In this document: in pieces, positions 56,301 to 64,000 of the stretch
How positions within the stretch are numbered: position 1 is the stretch's first letter
How the letters are laid out: the number at the start of each line of letters is the position of its first letter
From: Xylanimonas allomyrinae
Lineage (GTDB): Bacteria; Actinomycetota; Actinomycetes; Actinomycetales; Cellulomonadaceae
Assembly (NCBI RefSeq): GCF_004135345.1
Contig: NZ_CP035495.1
Span: 2,728,001 to 2,792,000, forward strand
DNA length: 64,000 bases
Direction: 5' to 3'
The notes under the pieces: generated by a model
Told to the model about the DNA's origin: nothing
The model's input: the letters and a program-made list of their open reading frames with translations, nothing else
Database searches by the model: none
Position numbers and translations under genes: made by a program

Positions 56301-56777
56301 ACGCTGACCTTCGACATCGGCGACCTCGCACCCGGCGAGCAGGTCGAATACCGGATCGACGGCACGATCGGCGGGACGCCCGGCGCTGCGGACACCGCGG
56401 TCACCGTGATCACCATCGCGGGCACGACCGCGCACCGTGAACCCGACCCCGTGCCGTCCAACGACTCCGACGACGCGGTGGTGCGCATCGCGAACCAGAC
56501 CACGGCACCGCCCACGCCGATGGTCCTGGAACCGCCGCCCGGCAGCGGGCTGTCTCAAGGTCTCGGGCTGCCGCAAGGTCCCGCACCGGCGCTCAGGCCG
56601 ATGCCGGCCGCAGGGCCCCCGCGGGCCGCGAGGCTGCCGCGCACCGGAGCAGCGGTCCTGGGCCTGACGACCGTCGCGCTGGCACTCGCGGGAGCGGGCA
56701 CCGCACTGCTCGCCGGCCGCCGTCGCGACACCGAACGAGGACGCCCGGGGGCCACGCACGCCGCCGCGCACCGCTGA
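50313..56777 (+). CDS. Giant DUF11-repeat surface protein with LPXTG sorting signal
   Basis: A 2,154-residue secreted protein predicted to be linked to the cell wall. An N-terminal signal peptide (RRALAAVCTVALVVVAFSLP, cleaved near ADA-AQ) precedes a ~340-residue head domain with VLWAGLYWGARLEAG and GWALTVVYTAPGMPLRNLSV. About twelve DUF11-like beta-sandwich modules follow (from ~residue 350 to ~2000), each with V-T-x-x-N-x-G-P-S-x-A near its start, and ending in phrases like NTATVTSQATDPDPDND. A collagen-like GPSGPPGPPGPAG insert lies near residue 845. The end LPRTG, a hydrophobic helix and RRRDTERGR form a sortase signal. ATG 50313 has gagggg six bases upstream. The role is probably adhesive or structural; no sortase gene is in the window. 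Confidence 0.93.
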   Translation: MGMTLRRALAAVCTVALVVVAFSLPVGPADAAQTVPFAPKFTANANGAILTIGNNLLTCAASAPGCATARAGAVADNNHFTMVNLDADDVAATARSSSSSLDLPEGASVLWAGLYWGARLEAGTGGQGASEAAANQMSLRAPGDAAYRTVAASTAPHDQFGPNGSSRDAYQRFADVTSIVQAAGNGEYWGADVAAATGQDRYAGWALTVVYTAPGMPLRNLSVFDGFDVIARGHPQTIAVSGFQAPQAGAVDAQLSMVAYEGDLSQTGDVARLNTTQLGTAVSLGSNFFDSINSRDSASVTTRTPADRNMLGFDIKNLGASGAIPNGATSARFTFSSNGDTYYPGVLGLAINLYAPDFTASSKTVVNLDGNSTARPGDTLQYTLRYINTGQDPAVGVVSEDPLPPGTTFVPGSLALVDPVTGATTALTDAAGDDRGEVAGRTVRVRLGGGADAATGGTMACTGAGCATDGTSRAAYTFQVTLDDAAGGTTVTNVADLAYRTATTGIAASYTANPASVDVITRADVSVTKELSPDPAAVGALIDGTLTVRNDGPNTARNVVVRDPVPDGWTTASIDAPDGVTCTDGAEIVCALGDVPVGASVVVHVHGSVTPGSRQTSLTNVAYVTTESDDPDPTDNVSSDTIALARTADLAITKTASPASAPAGSAVDYTLTVRNDGASDAQDVVVTDTVDDAGLLALTSVTGTTGGATCAAPRAGSLRCTVATLAPGATATVTVQGVLDSALPAGTTVGNAATVTAGTADPDPSNNRVTAQVTTTAPTADVRVTKTGPPTVVAGQTVQWTVTATNFGPSDATGVTLADDAPPGVTVTGATTSRGTCTTGPSGPPGPPGPAGTTVTCDVGTLVAAGAADGGPQPGAAVTVTVTGTVAPDATGPLVNAATVTTTSTDPVPGNDTATASTAVTTAFDLTVEKSANRTSLPAATPTDVDYVVTVRNHGPSAAHDITVRDLLPLALTYGSWATDAGTCDATHAGTPQSGDPDHGLLTCTLPGPLQPGAAAEIRVHTVAETALEGGPPVVETVTVAAPGEEPTSNNTASWTLAGAPYNDLQLTKDAPETVTAGGTGRYTLTVWNHVPNPGEEQTVALAPTLTDTLPPGVTFAGASIAGTALSCATSGDPATGQDVSCAMPANLAPDEHVAVRLDVAFAADLAPGTALVNTATVVNQPGNPDPAPENNTSHGTSTVVTLADPSVTGLAVTPRDPARTGAGTTWDLTFTVANGGPSVARDVTFRVAVDPDVLASASSLPDALPDDCVLSNGELVCLLDGADLAPGASQDFTFTFSLAGYVAAGLYDGTVHVASSTPDADATNNDATTTFQVTGPRTSVNVTKTTVDAISTADGHDAFVAGSAFTYQITVTVPRDAGVADAQDVRLEDQLPPGFLATLVSTTRGVCTLGGIARVTCRLGTLAAPPGSSEPAVVTVHGFVDVSTEGEQFVNTATVTSSTPGQDGTPTSVQATAAADVVEQADLHLYKTADAAPGDDGMPVFYAGGTVGYTLTAVNAGPSDVEHAAIDDTLPPGLTLDPTASGDPSSTSAACTVTGGTPATGQQVHCTVGALGVGESASLRIVATTAPDDGEPSDVPGGDPYGRVVTNTATVTSQATDPDPDNDSASTDARIERLADPALTSAVSTTTPAAGGQITYTAFTINNGPSSAWDVTGTTTFPPGFVPVSIDVPFNTCTWNQPPPADPASVPWEPFSYVLDCVPIDPSSPFPPGQTTTSVVVMHIPGDTPSGTYAGQSVVRTTTPEATTDNNDTAQAVVVSHVSDTQIIKTLVDPSPMLAGRPVTWRLTVTNAGPSTADDVTISDTVPDGMRYVSAQIEGGAACPPPESHDTGVGDTDTVLRCPVGTLAVGQQASALVTFEIDADRAGQDLCNAALVGSGSLDPYATDNQDEACGTAEPPPSADVALTLTPPDQTLRSGDHATLTMTVRNNGPGHATGVTATLDLPDGFTAASGVAVSWPDGRPRPPAGAAAPGTGGTGGTLTFDIGDLAPGEQVEYRIDGTIGGTPGAADTAVTVITIAGTTAHREPDPVPSNDSDDAVVRIANQTTAPPTPMVLEPPPGSGLSQGLGLPQGPAPALRPMPAAGPPRAARLPRTGAAVLGLTTVALALAGAGTALLAGRRRDTERGRPGATHAAAHR

Positions 56778-56892
56778 AGCGACACCGCTGAAGCGACCTT
56801 GCTGGACCGACCTTGCTGAACCGACACTGCTGGACCGACCTTGCTGGACCGACACTGCTGGACCGACCATGCTGAACCGACACTGCTGGAGC
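56777..56892. repeat. 13-bp minisatellite downstream of the DUF11 gene
   Basis: About nine copies of a 13-base unit such as ttgctggaccgac / actgctgaaccga begin at the stop codon of the surface-protein gene and end just before the terminator hairpins. Confidence 0.93.
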
Positions 56893-56896
56893 GACA

Positions 56897-56984
56897 TCAC
56901 GCCCCGCCTCAGCGGCCGGAGCCGCCAGGACGGGGCGTGACACGCATCCGGGGTGGGCACGTCGTGCGCAGCCACCCCGGATGC
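56897..56984. terminator. Two hairpin terminators between the DUF11 gene and katG
   Basis: First hairpin: 10-bp arms tcacgccccg (56897-56906) and 56931-56940 around a smaller cggc/gccg stem. Second hairpin: perfect 13-bp arms gcatccggggtgg (56944-56956) and 56972-56984. They separate the convergent surface-protein and katG genes. Confidence 0.87.
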
Positions 56985-57005
56985 GGCGGGTTCAGATGCC
57001 GCGGA

Positions 57006-59573
<2,568 letters not shown>

Positions 59574-60134
59574 TCATGGGCTGGCGACCTTCAGTTTGGT
59601 GGCTTCGGTGTTGACGGCGTCGGTGTTGACGGCGTCGGTGTCGACGGCGTCGGTGTTGACGGCCTCAGGGCTGGCGGCCGCGCCGGCGCCGTCGGCGGAC
59701 TCCGCAGGAGCAGACGTGGAGGCGCACTGCGGGCACACGCCCCAGTACACGACCTCGGCCTCGTCGATCTGGAACCCGTGGTCCTCCGACGGCGTCAAAC
59801 AGATCGTCTCCCCTATCGCGCAGTCGACGTCGACGACCGCACCGCACGACCGACACACCAGGTGGTGGTGGTTGTCCCCGGTGCGCGTCTCGTAGCGGGC
59901 GACCGAGCCTGCCGGCTGGATGCGGCGCAGGATGCCGAGGTCGCTCAGCGTGCGCAGCGAGTCATAGACCGTCTGGTGCGAGACGTCGGGTATCGCCTCA
60001 CGCACGGCAGCGATCACCGACTCGGTGTCCGGGTGGGCGAGTCGGTCGACGGCCGAGATGACGGCAAGGCGGGGCTTGGTGATGCGCAACGCGGCATCGC
60101 GCAGCATGACCCGGGCACCTTCCTCGCTGATCAT
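59574..60134 (-). CDS. furA: Fur-family regulator (FurA type) of katG, with repeat tail
   Basis: A 186-residue metal- and peroxide-responsive repressor. The winged helix covers the first ~90 residues (LRITKPRLAVISAVDRLAHP, SHQTVYDSLRTLSDLGILRR). The dimerisation half has the metal ligands of NHHHLVCRSCGAVVDVDC and a second CxxC in GVCPQCAST. The last ~35 residues are a V-N/D-T-D-A repeat encoded by a 15-base tandem array, absent from most FurA proteins, and it ends in TKLKVASP. ATG 60134 is preferred; the in-frame ATG at 60152 falls inside the promoter. It lies upstream of katG and on its strand, so direct control of katG is expected. Confidence 0.93.
   Translation of the reverse strand: MISEEGARVMLRDAALRITKPRLAVISAVDRLAHPDTESVIAAVREAIPDVSHQTVYDSLRTLSDLGILRRIQPAGSVARYETRTGDNHHHLVCRSCGAVVDVDCAIGETICLTPSEDHGFQIDEAEVVYWGVCPQCASTSAPAESADGAGAAASPEAVNTDAVDTDAVNTDAVNTEATKLKVASP
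59596..59662 (-). repeat. 15-bp coding tandem repeat in the Fur tail
   Basis: Four copies of gtcggtgttgacggc (one gtgtcg) encode the NTDAV/DTDAV repeats at the C-terminus of the Fur-family protein. Confidence 0.9.
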
Positions 60135-60151
60135 GGCCCCACAGTGGCCCA

Positions 60152-60169
60152 CTTTCTGGAATGAGTCAA
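60152..60169 (-). promoter_or_regulatory. furA promoter/operator (AT-rich ttgactcattccagaaag)
   Basis: On the minus strand ttgactcattccagaaag ends 18 bases before the furA ATG. It is the most AT-rich stretch nearby, starts with a TTGACT -35-like box, and is of the type bound by actinobacterial FurA proteins upstream of their own gene. Autoregulation is inferred. Confidence 0.6.
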
Positions 60170-60729
60170 CTTTGTCCTGCCTCAGATGCCAAGCCTGTCG
60201 CGTGCTGGCACGACATGTCGCACCGTGTCGCTCTATGTCGCCTCATGGTCCTTTGCGGCGGCGGTCGCAGGGCCCGCACAGGGCCGTGCGGGGCTTGACG
60301 CGGGGTCGTACGCCGGGCGCTTTGCGCCGCACGCAGGGGCCGCATGCGCAGTGCCGTACGCAGGGCGCGTTGCGCCGTCTGAAGGGCCGTATGCGCAGTG
60401 CCGCCCGCATCCCGGTGCCGCCTCCTGGCCGCCTCTCGCGCTCGCCCCTCCGCCGCCCCTGCGCCTCCCCTGCGCCTCCCCCGATGGCCCGAGCCGCCGC
60501 CCATGGCCACACGACCGCCGCACGCGGTCGGCACGAGGTCGGCGCGACGCCAGACCGCGGCCAGGTCGCAGCCAGGTCGCGGCGGGTCGCGGCCGGGTCG
60601 CGGCCGGGTCGCAGCCGGACTGCGGCTCGTCGACGTCCTGCTCGCGGGCCCGTCCGCATCCTTCATCGCCGGCTCACCTCAGCGCGCCACGCTCGCGCTG
60701 TCCACAGATTCGCACTCCGACCTGGTCAT
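60170..60729. other. Gene-free, G+C-rich repetitive stretch
   Basis: About 560 bases without a supportable gene. They contain related segments cgcagggccgtgcgggg, cgcaggggccgcatgcgcag, cgcagggcgcgttgcgcc and gaagggccgtatgcgcag (60280-60400). Two cctgcgcctcc copies lie near 60460, and a 12-base array of gtcgcggccggg / gtcgcagccagg lies at about 60560-60625. Open frames on both strands are Arg/Ala-rich and lack ribosome sites. Confidence 0.55.
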
Positions 60730-60745
60730 TCGTACATGTGTTCGA
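60730..60745 (+). promoter_or_regulatory. LexA (SOS) box upstream of the HNH gene
   Basis: tcgtacatgtgttcga matches the actinobacterial LexA consensus TCGAAC-N4-GTTCGA in 11 of 12 fixed positions. It lies 123 bases before the HNH gene start, in front of an AT-richer segment (ataaactcgtgcatgg). 13E12-family genes of mycobacteria are known to carry SOS boxes. Confidence 0.8.
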
Positions 60746-60868
60746 TAAACTCGTGCATGGTTCACGGCGAGCGCTGACACGGCAGATGACACGGCAGACG
60801 CTGAGCGCGCGTCCGTGCCACGCGAACTGGCCGAGCGCACCGGGGTGCGCGTGATCGAGGAGGTGCCC

Positions 60869-62473
60869 GTGACGGAGACGACGTCTCGTGACATCGCGCG
60901 CATGCTCCCCGACGACGCCGCCGGGCGCCTCGCCGAGGGCGTCGCGCTGCTGAGCGCGAGTGTCGAGGTGCTCACCGGTCTCGCCGCGTCGGGCGACCTG
61001 CACGACATTTCCGCCACCATCCTCGCGCGGGCCGAGCGCCAGGTCAGAGCGTTGGAGCACCGCCTGAGCGCTGTCCGGCTGTCGATTCTCCCGGTCGTGG
61101 AAGACGACGGCGCCTGGGCGCTCGACGGGTCCCGTTCCTTCCCGGCATGGCTCGCCCGGCACGACGACGTACCCCGCGGCGTCGCGAATCGCGAGTCCCG
61201 GCAGGCCCGTGCGTTGCGCGACGATCTGCCCGCGACCCTCGCTGCTGCCCTGGCGGGAACAGTCGGCTGTGACCAGGTGACCGCGATGGTCGCGGCCTGT
61301 ACGACGACGGCTCGGGCCGCCGCGCTCGCCACGCCGGTGACCGGGCTCCCGACCCGCCTCGACGACGCCCCCGTGGCACCGCCTCCGACAGGTGAGGAGT
61401 TCCTTCTCGCTCAGGCCGCGCTGCACCCGATCAGCGGGTTCCAGCGGCTGGTCCGGCACTTCGCGCACGTGGCCGACCCCGATGCCGACGATCGCGGCTA
61501 CCGTGGCGCCGTCGAACGCGAGTACCTCGAGCTGAGCCTGACGCTGGGCGGCTACCACGTCAGCGGGTTCCTCACCGAGGTGCATGGCGCTGCGCTGCGG
61601 ACGGCCCTCGACGCCGTCGCCGGAGCACCCGCCGCAGACGACGAGCGCACGCCCACGCAGCGGCGGGCGCAGGCTCTGGCCGACCTCGCGCGGCTGGCGC
61701 TCGACAACGGCATGGTCGGCACGGGCGCGGCGGTGCGCCCGCACCTGAACGTCACGGTCTCGTGGACCGAGCTCCAGCGTCAGCTGGGCGTCGACGGCGA
61801 TGCGCGCCGGGCCGGCAGGTCCAGCGCGGCCACAGGACCTGCCGGGTCTGCGCGGAGCGCAGGAGCACCACGAGCACCACGAGCACCACGAGCACCAGGA
61901 GCACCAGGAGCACCAGGAGGGGCGGGACCCGACTGCCGCGGCTGGACCGAGAGTGTCGACCCCGGGCCTGTCGGCGGCAGCACCCGTGATGACGACTTGT
62001 CGCGGCTGCTCGCACTGGACCGCACCCCGGCAGTCCTCGAGGGATCAACCGGTCCGCTGCCAGCCACGGTGCTGCGCGCGATTGCCTGCGACAGCGAGAT
62101 CACACGAATCGTCTTCGGTCCCGACGGCCAGGTCCTCAACGTCGGCCGCGCTCAACGCACCATCACCGGTCAGCTCCGGCGCGCGGTCATCGCGCGCGAC
62201 CGGCACTGCACCTATCCCGGCTGCGACCAGCCACCCTCGCGTTGCGACGTCCACCATGCCGAGCGCCACTGGGCGGCTCATCACGGCGAGACCTCGACGG
62301 CGAACGCCGCCCTTCTGTGCTGGCACCACCATTCCCTCGTCGACACGACGAGCATCACGATGCGCTGGCGCGCGCCCGCATCGGGCTCGACAGCCGGGTG
62401 GGAGTTCACCGACCGGCACGGCCGTCGCATCGAGCACCGCCCGTGGCGGTCCGGCGAGGGACGGCGCACATGA
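60869..62473 (+). CDS. HNH endonuclease with DUF222 domain (13E12-repeat family)
   Basis: A 534-residue protein. The N-terminal ~300 residues are the DUF222 region of 13E12 proteins (SFPAWLARHDDVPRGVANRE, GFLTEVHGAALRTALDAVAG). A Ser/Ala/Arg linker has an APR/APG repeat made by a 9-base array (61858-61920). The C-terminal HNH nuclease motif is RDRHCTYPGCDQPPSRCDVH, HAERHWAAHHGETSTANAAL and LCWHHHSLV, with all metal and catalytic His/Cys residues present. GTG 60869 has gaggagg five bases upstream; GTG 60815 is also open. 13E12 genes are multi-copy in many actinobacteria and their role is unsettled. The SOS box suggests induction by DNA damage. Confidence 0.9.
   Translation: MTETTSRDIARMLPDDAAGRLAEGVALLSASVEVLTGLAASGDLHDISATILARAERQVRALEHRLSAVRLSILPVVEDDGAWALDGSRSFPAWLARHDDVPRGVANRESRQARALRDDLPATLAAALAGTVGCDQVTAMVAACTTTARAAALATPVTGLPTRLDDAPVAPPPTGEEFLLAQAALHPISGFQRLVRHFAHVADPDADDRGYRGAVEREYLELSLTLGGYHVSGFLTEVHGAALRTALDAVAGAPAADDERTPTQRRAQALADLARLALDNGMVGTGAAVRPHLNVTVSWTELQRQLGVDGDARRAGRSSAATGPAGSARSAGAPRAPRAPRAPGAPGAPGGAGPDCRGWTESVDPGPVGGSTRDDDLSRLLALDRTPAVLEGSTGPLPATVLRAIACDSEITRIVFGPDGQVLNVGRAQRTITGQLRRAVIARDRHCTYPGCDQPPSRCDVHHAERHWAAHHGETSTANAALLCWHHHSLVDTTSITMRWRAPASGSTAGWEFTDRHGRRIEHRPWRSGEGRRT
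61858..61920 (+). repeat. 9-bp coding tandem repeat in the HNH gene linker
   Basis: Six copies of agcaccacg / agcaccagg encode APR APR APR APG APG APG between the DUF222 and HNH domains. Confidence 0.9.
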
Positions 62474-62636
62474 CGCAGGGCCTGGAGTGGGAGGAGGACC
62501 GCCTCACACGGCTCTCGCGCGCCCAACGATCACCTGTGGGCCTTCGACACCATCGCCCCGGGCCACACCGCGCCAGAACCCGCACCCGGCAGGGACGATG
62601 GTGCTGCACGTGTCCGCGCCCACGGGGGAGCCCACC

Positions 62637-64000
62637 ATGCCGCAGCCGGTCACCCATGCCACACCGCCCCCAGCACCGCACCGGGCTGGCGGGTCCGCTT
62701 CGTTGCGGACGCTTGTCGAGAACGGTGACTTCGCCGCCGCCCAGGACTGGCTGGTCACCCACCAGGTCTGGGAGGTGGTCGACGCCATCGACCGGATGGG
62801 CGCCGTCGACGCCGTCGCCGCGTTCCGGCTCCTTCCGTCGGACCGTGCGTTCGACGTCTTCGAGGACCTCGAGCCGAGCCGCCAGCAGGCGGTTCTCGAG
62901 GTGATGCGCGGCGCCGAGTTCAGCGCGTTCGTCGACTCGCTGGACCCGGACGACCGCGCCCGCATGCTCGGCGAGCTGCCCGCCAAGGTCGCCCGACGCG
63001 TTCTTGAGGGCCTCAGCCCGTCCGAGCGCACGATGACGGCGACACTGCTCGGCTACCCCGAGGACTCCGCGGGCAGGTACATGACGCCGCAGGTCGTGGT
63101 GCTCCATGAGCGCCTCACCGTCGCGGCCGCGCTCGCGCGGGTCCGCGAGCGCGGCGCGGACGCCGAGACCGTCTACACGCTTCCCGTCGTCGACGCCGAG
63201 CGCCGCCTCACCGGCGTCGTCGAGCTGCGTGAGCTGCTGCTGACCGACGACGCCGCCACGGTCGCCGACCTGGTCGTCACGCACCCCCCGCGCGTGCGGG
63301 CGACCGAGCCGGCCGAGGCCGCGGCGCGCCTCATGGCCGACTCCAACGTGCGTGACCTGCCGGTGGTCGACGCCGAGGACCGCCTGCTGGGGCTGCTCAC
63401 CTTCGACGACGCCGACGAGGTCATCGAGGAGGCAGAGACCGAGGATGCGGCACGTCAGGGCGGTGCCCGCCGCTGGGAGGGCCACTACATGGCCGTCTCG
63501 GTGCTCCAGCTCGCCGGCACACGAGCCGTGTGGCTGGTGCTGCTGCTCGCCGTCTCGCTGCTGACGGTCACGGTCGCCTACGGGTTCGAGGAGGCGCTCG
63601 AAGAGGTGGCGGCGCTCGCCCTGTTCATCCCCCTGCTCATCGGGACGGGTGGCAAGGTCGGCACGCAGGCGTCGTCGGCGTGTGTTCGTGCGCTCGCGAT
63701 CGGCGAGGTCAGGCCGTCCGACATCGCGCGTGTGACGCTGCGCGAGGCCGGGACGGGCCTGCTGCTCGGAACCGGCCTCGGAGTTCTCGCGATCGGCGCG
63801 GGCCTGTTCTTCGCCGGGCTCGACGTCGCGATCGTCGTCGGCGTGTCGCTGCTGCTGATCTGCCTGCTCGGCGCACTGGTCGGCGGTATCAGCCCGCTCG
63901 TGGCCCGACGTCTGGGGATCGACCCCGCGCTCGTGTCCGCGCCGGTCGTGACGACTGTCGTCGACGTGCTGGGGCTGCTGATCTACTTCGTCGTCGCGAG
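62637..64000 (+). CDS. mgtE: Magnesium transporter MgtE, 3' end beyond window
   Basis: A Mg2+ channel/transporter of which 454 residues are present; the family is about 450-460 long, so only a few residues are missing. The frame begins at ATG 62637, with gggggag six bases upstream. The MgtE_N domain spans about residues 20-130 (LVENGDFAAAQDWLVTHQVW, LDPDDRARMLGELPAKVARR). Two CBS domains span about 140-265 (YMTPQVVVLHERLTVAAALA, LMADSNVRDLPVVDAEDRLL) and sense cytosolic Mg2+. The membrane part has FIPLLIGTGGKVGTQASSAC, the conserved pore-lining G-G-N-x-G-x-Q-A/S motif with Lys in place of Asn. No Mg2+ riboswitch is apparent in the 163 bases upstream. Confidence 0.93.
   Translation, partial: MPQPVTHATPPPAPHRAGGSASLRTLVENGDFAAAQDWLVTHQVWEVVDAIDRMGAVDAVAAFRLLPSDRAFDVFEDLEPSRQQAVLEVMRGAEFSAFVDSLDPDDRARMLGELPAKVARRVLEGLSPSERTMTATLLGYPEDSAGRYMTPQVVVLHERLTVAAALARVRERGADAETVYTLPVVDAERRLTGVVELRELLLTDDAATVADLVVTHPPRVRATEPAEAAARLMADSNVRDLPVVDAEDRLLGLLTFDDADEVIEEAETEDAARQGGARRWEGHYMAVSVLQLAGTRAVWLVLLLAVSLLTVTVAYGFEEALEEVAALALFIPLLIGTGGKVGTQASSACVRALAIGEVRPSDIARVTLREAGTGLLLGTGLGVLAIGAGLFFAGLDVAIVVGVSLLLICLLGALVGGISPLVARRLGIDPALVSAPVVTTVVDVLGLLIYFVVA

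Noticed and set aside
60869-62473. The 13E12-type HNH gene as a mobile element
   Set aside because: No terminal inverted repeats, target duplication, intron structure or recombinase is seen around it.
62474-62636. A Mg2+ riboswitch (ykoK/M-box type) before mgtE
   Set aside because: The gap is only 163 bases and lacks the conserved M-box core segments; a strong ribosome site alone explains the start.

Overview
The window is chromosomal DNA from a very G+C-rich actinobacterium. Support for this comes from many GTG starts, strong GGAGG-type ribosome sites, an ECF sigma/anti-sigma operon, a furA-katG pair, a 13E12-type HNH gene with an actinobacterial LexA box, a PBP lipoprotein and a LPXTG surface protein. 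The gene set would fit a Cellulomonas/Promicromonospora-type micrococcale, but I cannot name the genus from sequence alone. I see no rRNA or tRNA gene, integrase, transposase or CRISPR array. It reads as core and soft-core chromosome, with hardly any mobile DNA.

Layout. 1-5.1 kb: frameshifted 3' part of NAD synthetase, a small hypothetical, a class B PBP lipoprotein and a conserved actinobacterial hypothetical. 5.3-12.8 kb (+): a LAL-type LuxR regulator, a GAF-SpoIIE-HATPase phosphatase, an ECF sigma factor with a SnoaL-like tail and a 5'-3' exonuclease. This last gene converges, across a 16-bp hairpin, with PEP carboxylase. 15.9-18.9 kb: a YceI/ECF-sigma/anti-sigma operon divergent from a Yx(F/W/Y)xxD-type lipoprotein gene, both with the same TGAACC-N16-CGTCGT promoter. 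19.1-29.1 kb: endonuclease IV, a CPA1 antiporter, a DNA/RNA nuclease, a membrane-anchored beta-propeller protein and cstA-ybdD. 29.4-35.2 kb: a complete oligopeptide ABC operon. 35.5-39.2 kb: a YdcZ-type transporter, a DinB-type protein, RidA and RlmC. 39.4-41.2 kb: a sigma-region-4/zinc-finger/membrane protein. 41.8-44.8 kb: a guanidino hydrolase plus ornithine cyclodeaminase pair with a divergent Lrp regulator. 44.9-50.1 kb: MarR-MFS, an isochorismatase-like hydrolase, an NmrA-type reductase, a DUF5808-like protein and a HAD phosphatase. 50.3-56.8 kb: a 2,150-residue DUF11 surface protein with an LPRTG sorting signal. 57.0-60.1 kb: furA-katG. 60.9-64 kb: an SOS-box HNH gene and a nearly complete mgtE.

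Two window-wide patterns stand out. First, there are more than twenty short tandem-repeat arrays. Inside genes the unit is always a multiple of three (9, 12, 15, 18 or 54 bp) and falls in linkers, tails or surface loops. Between genes the units are mostly 10, 11, 13, 14 or 16 bp. Second, at least six genes (nadE, the exonuclease, rlmC, the sigma-region-4/zinc-finger gene, the isochorismatase-like gene and the NmrA-type gene) are broken by the same kind of lesion: one base missing from a G or C run of about four or five. Restoring that base gives the expected family C-terminus each time. Base-calling error is the likeliest cause; natural slippage in a lineage without MutS/MutL repair is the alternative.
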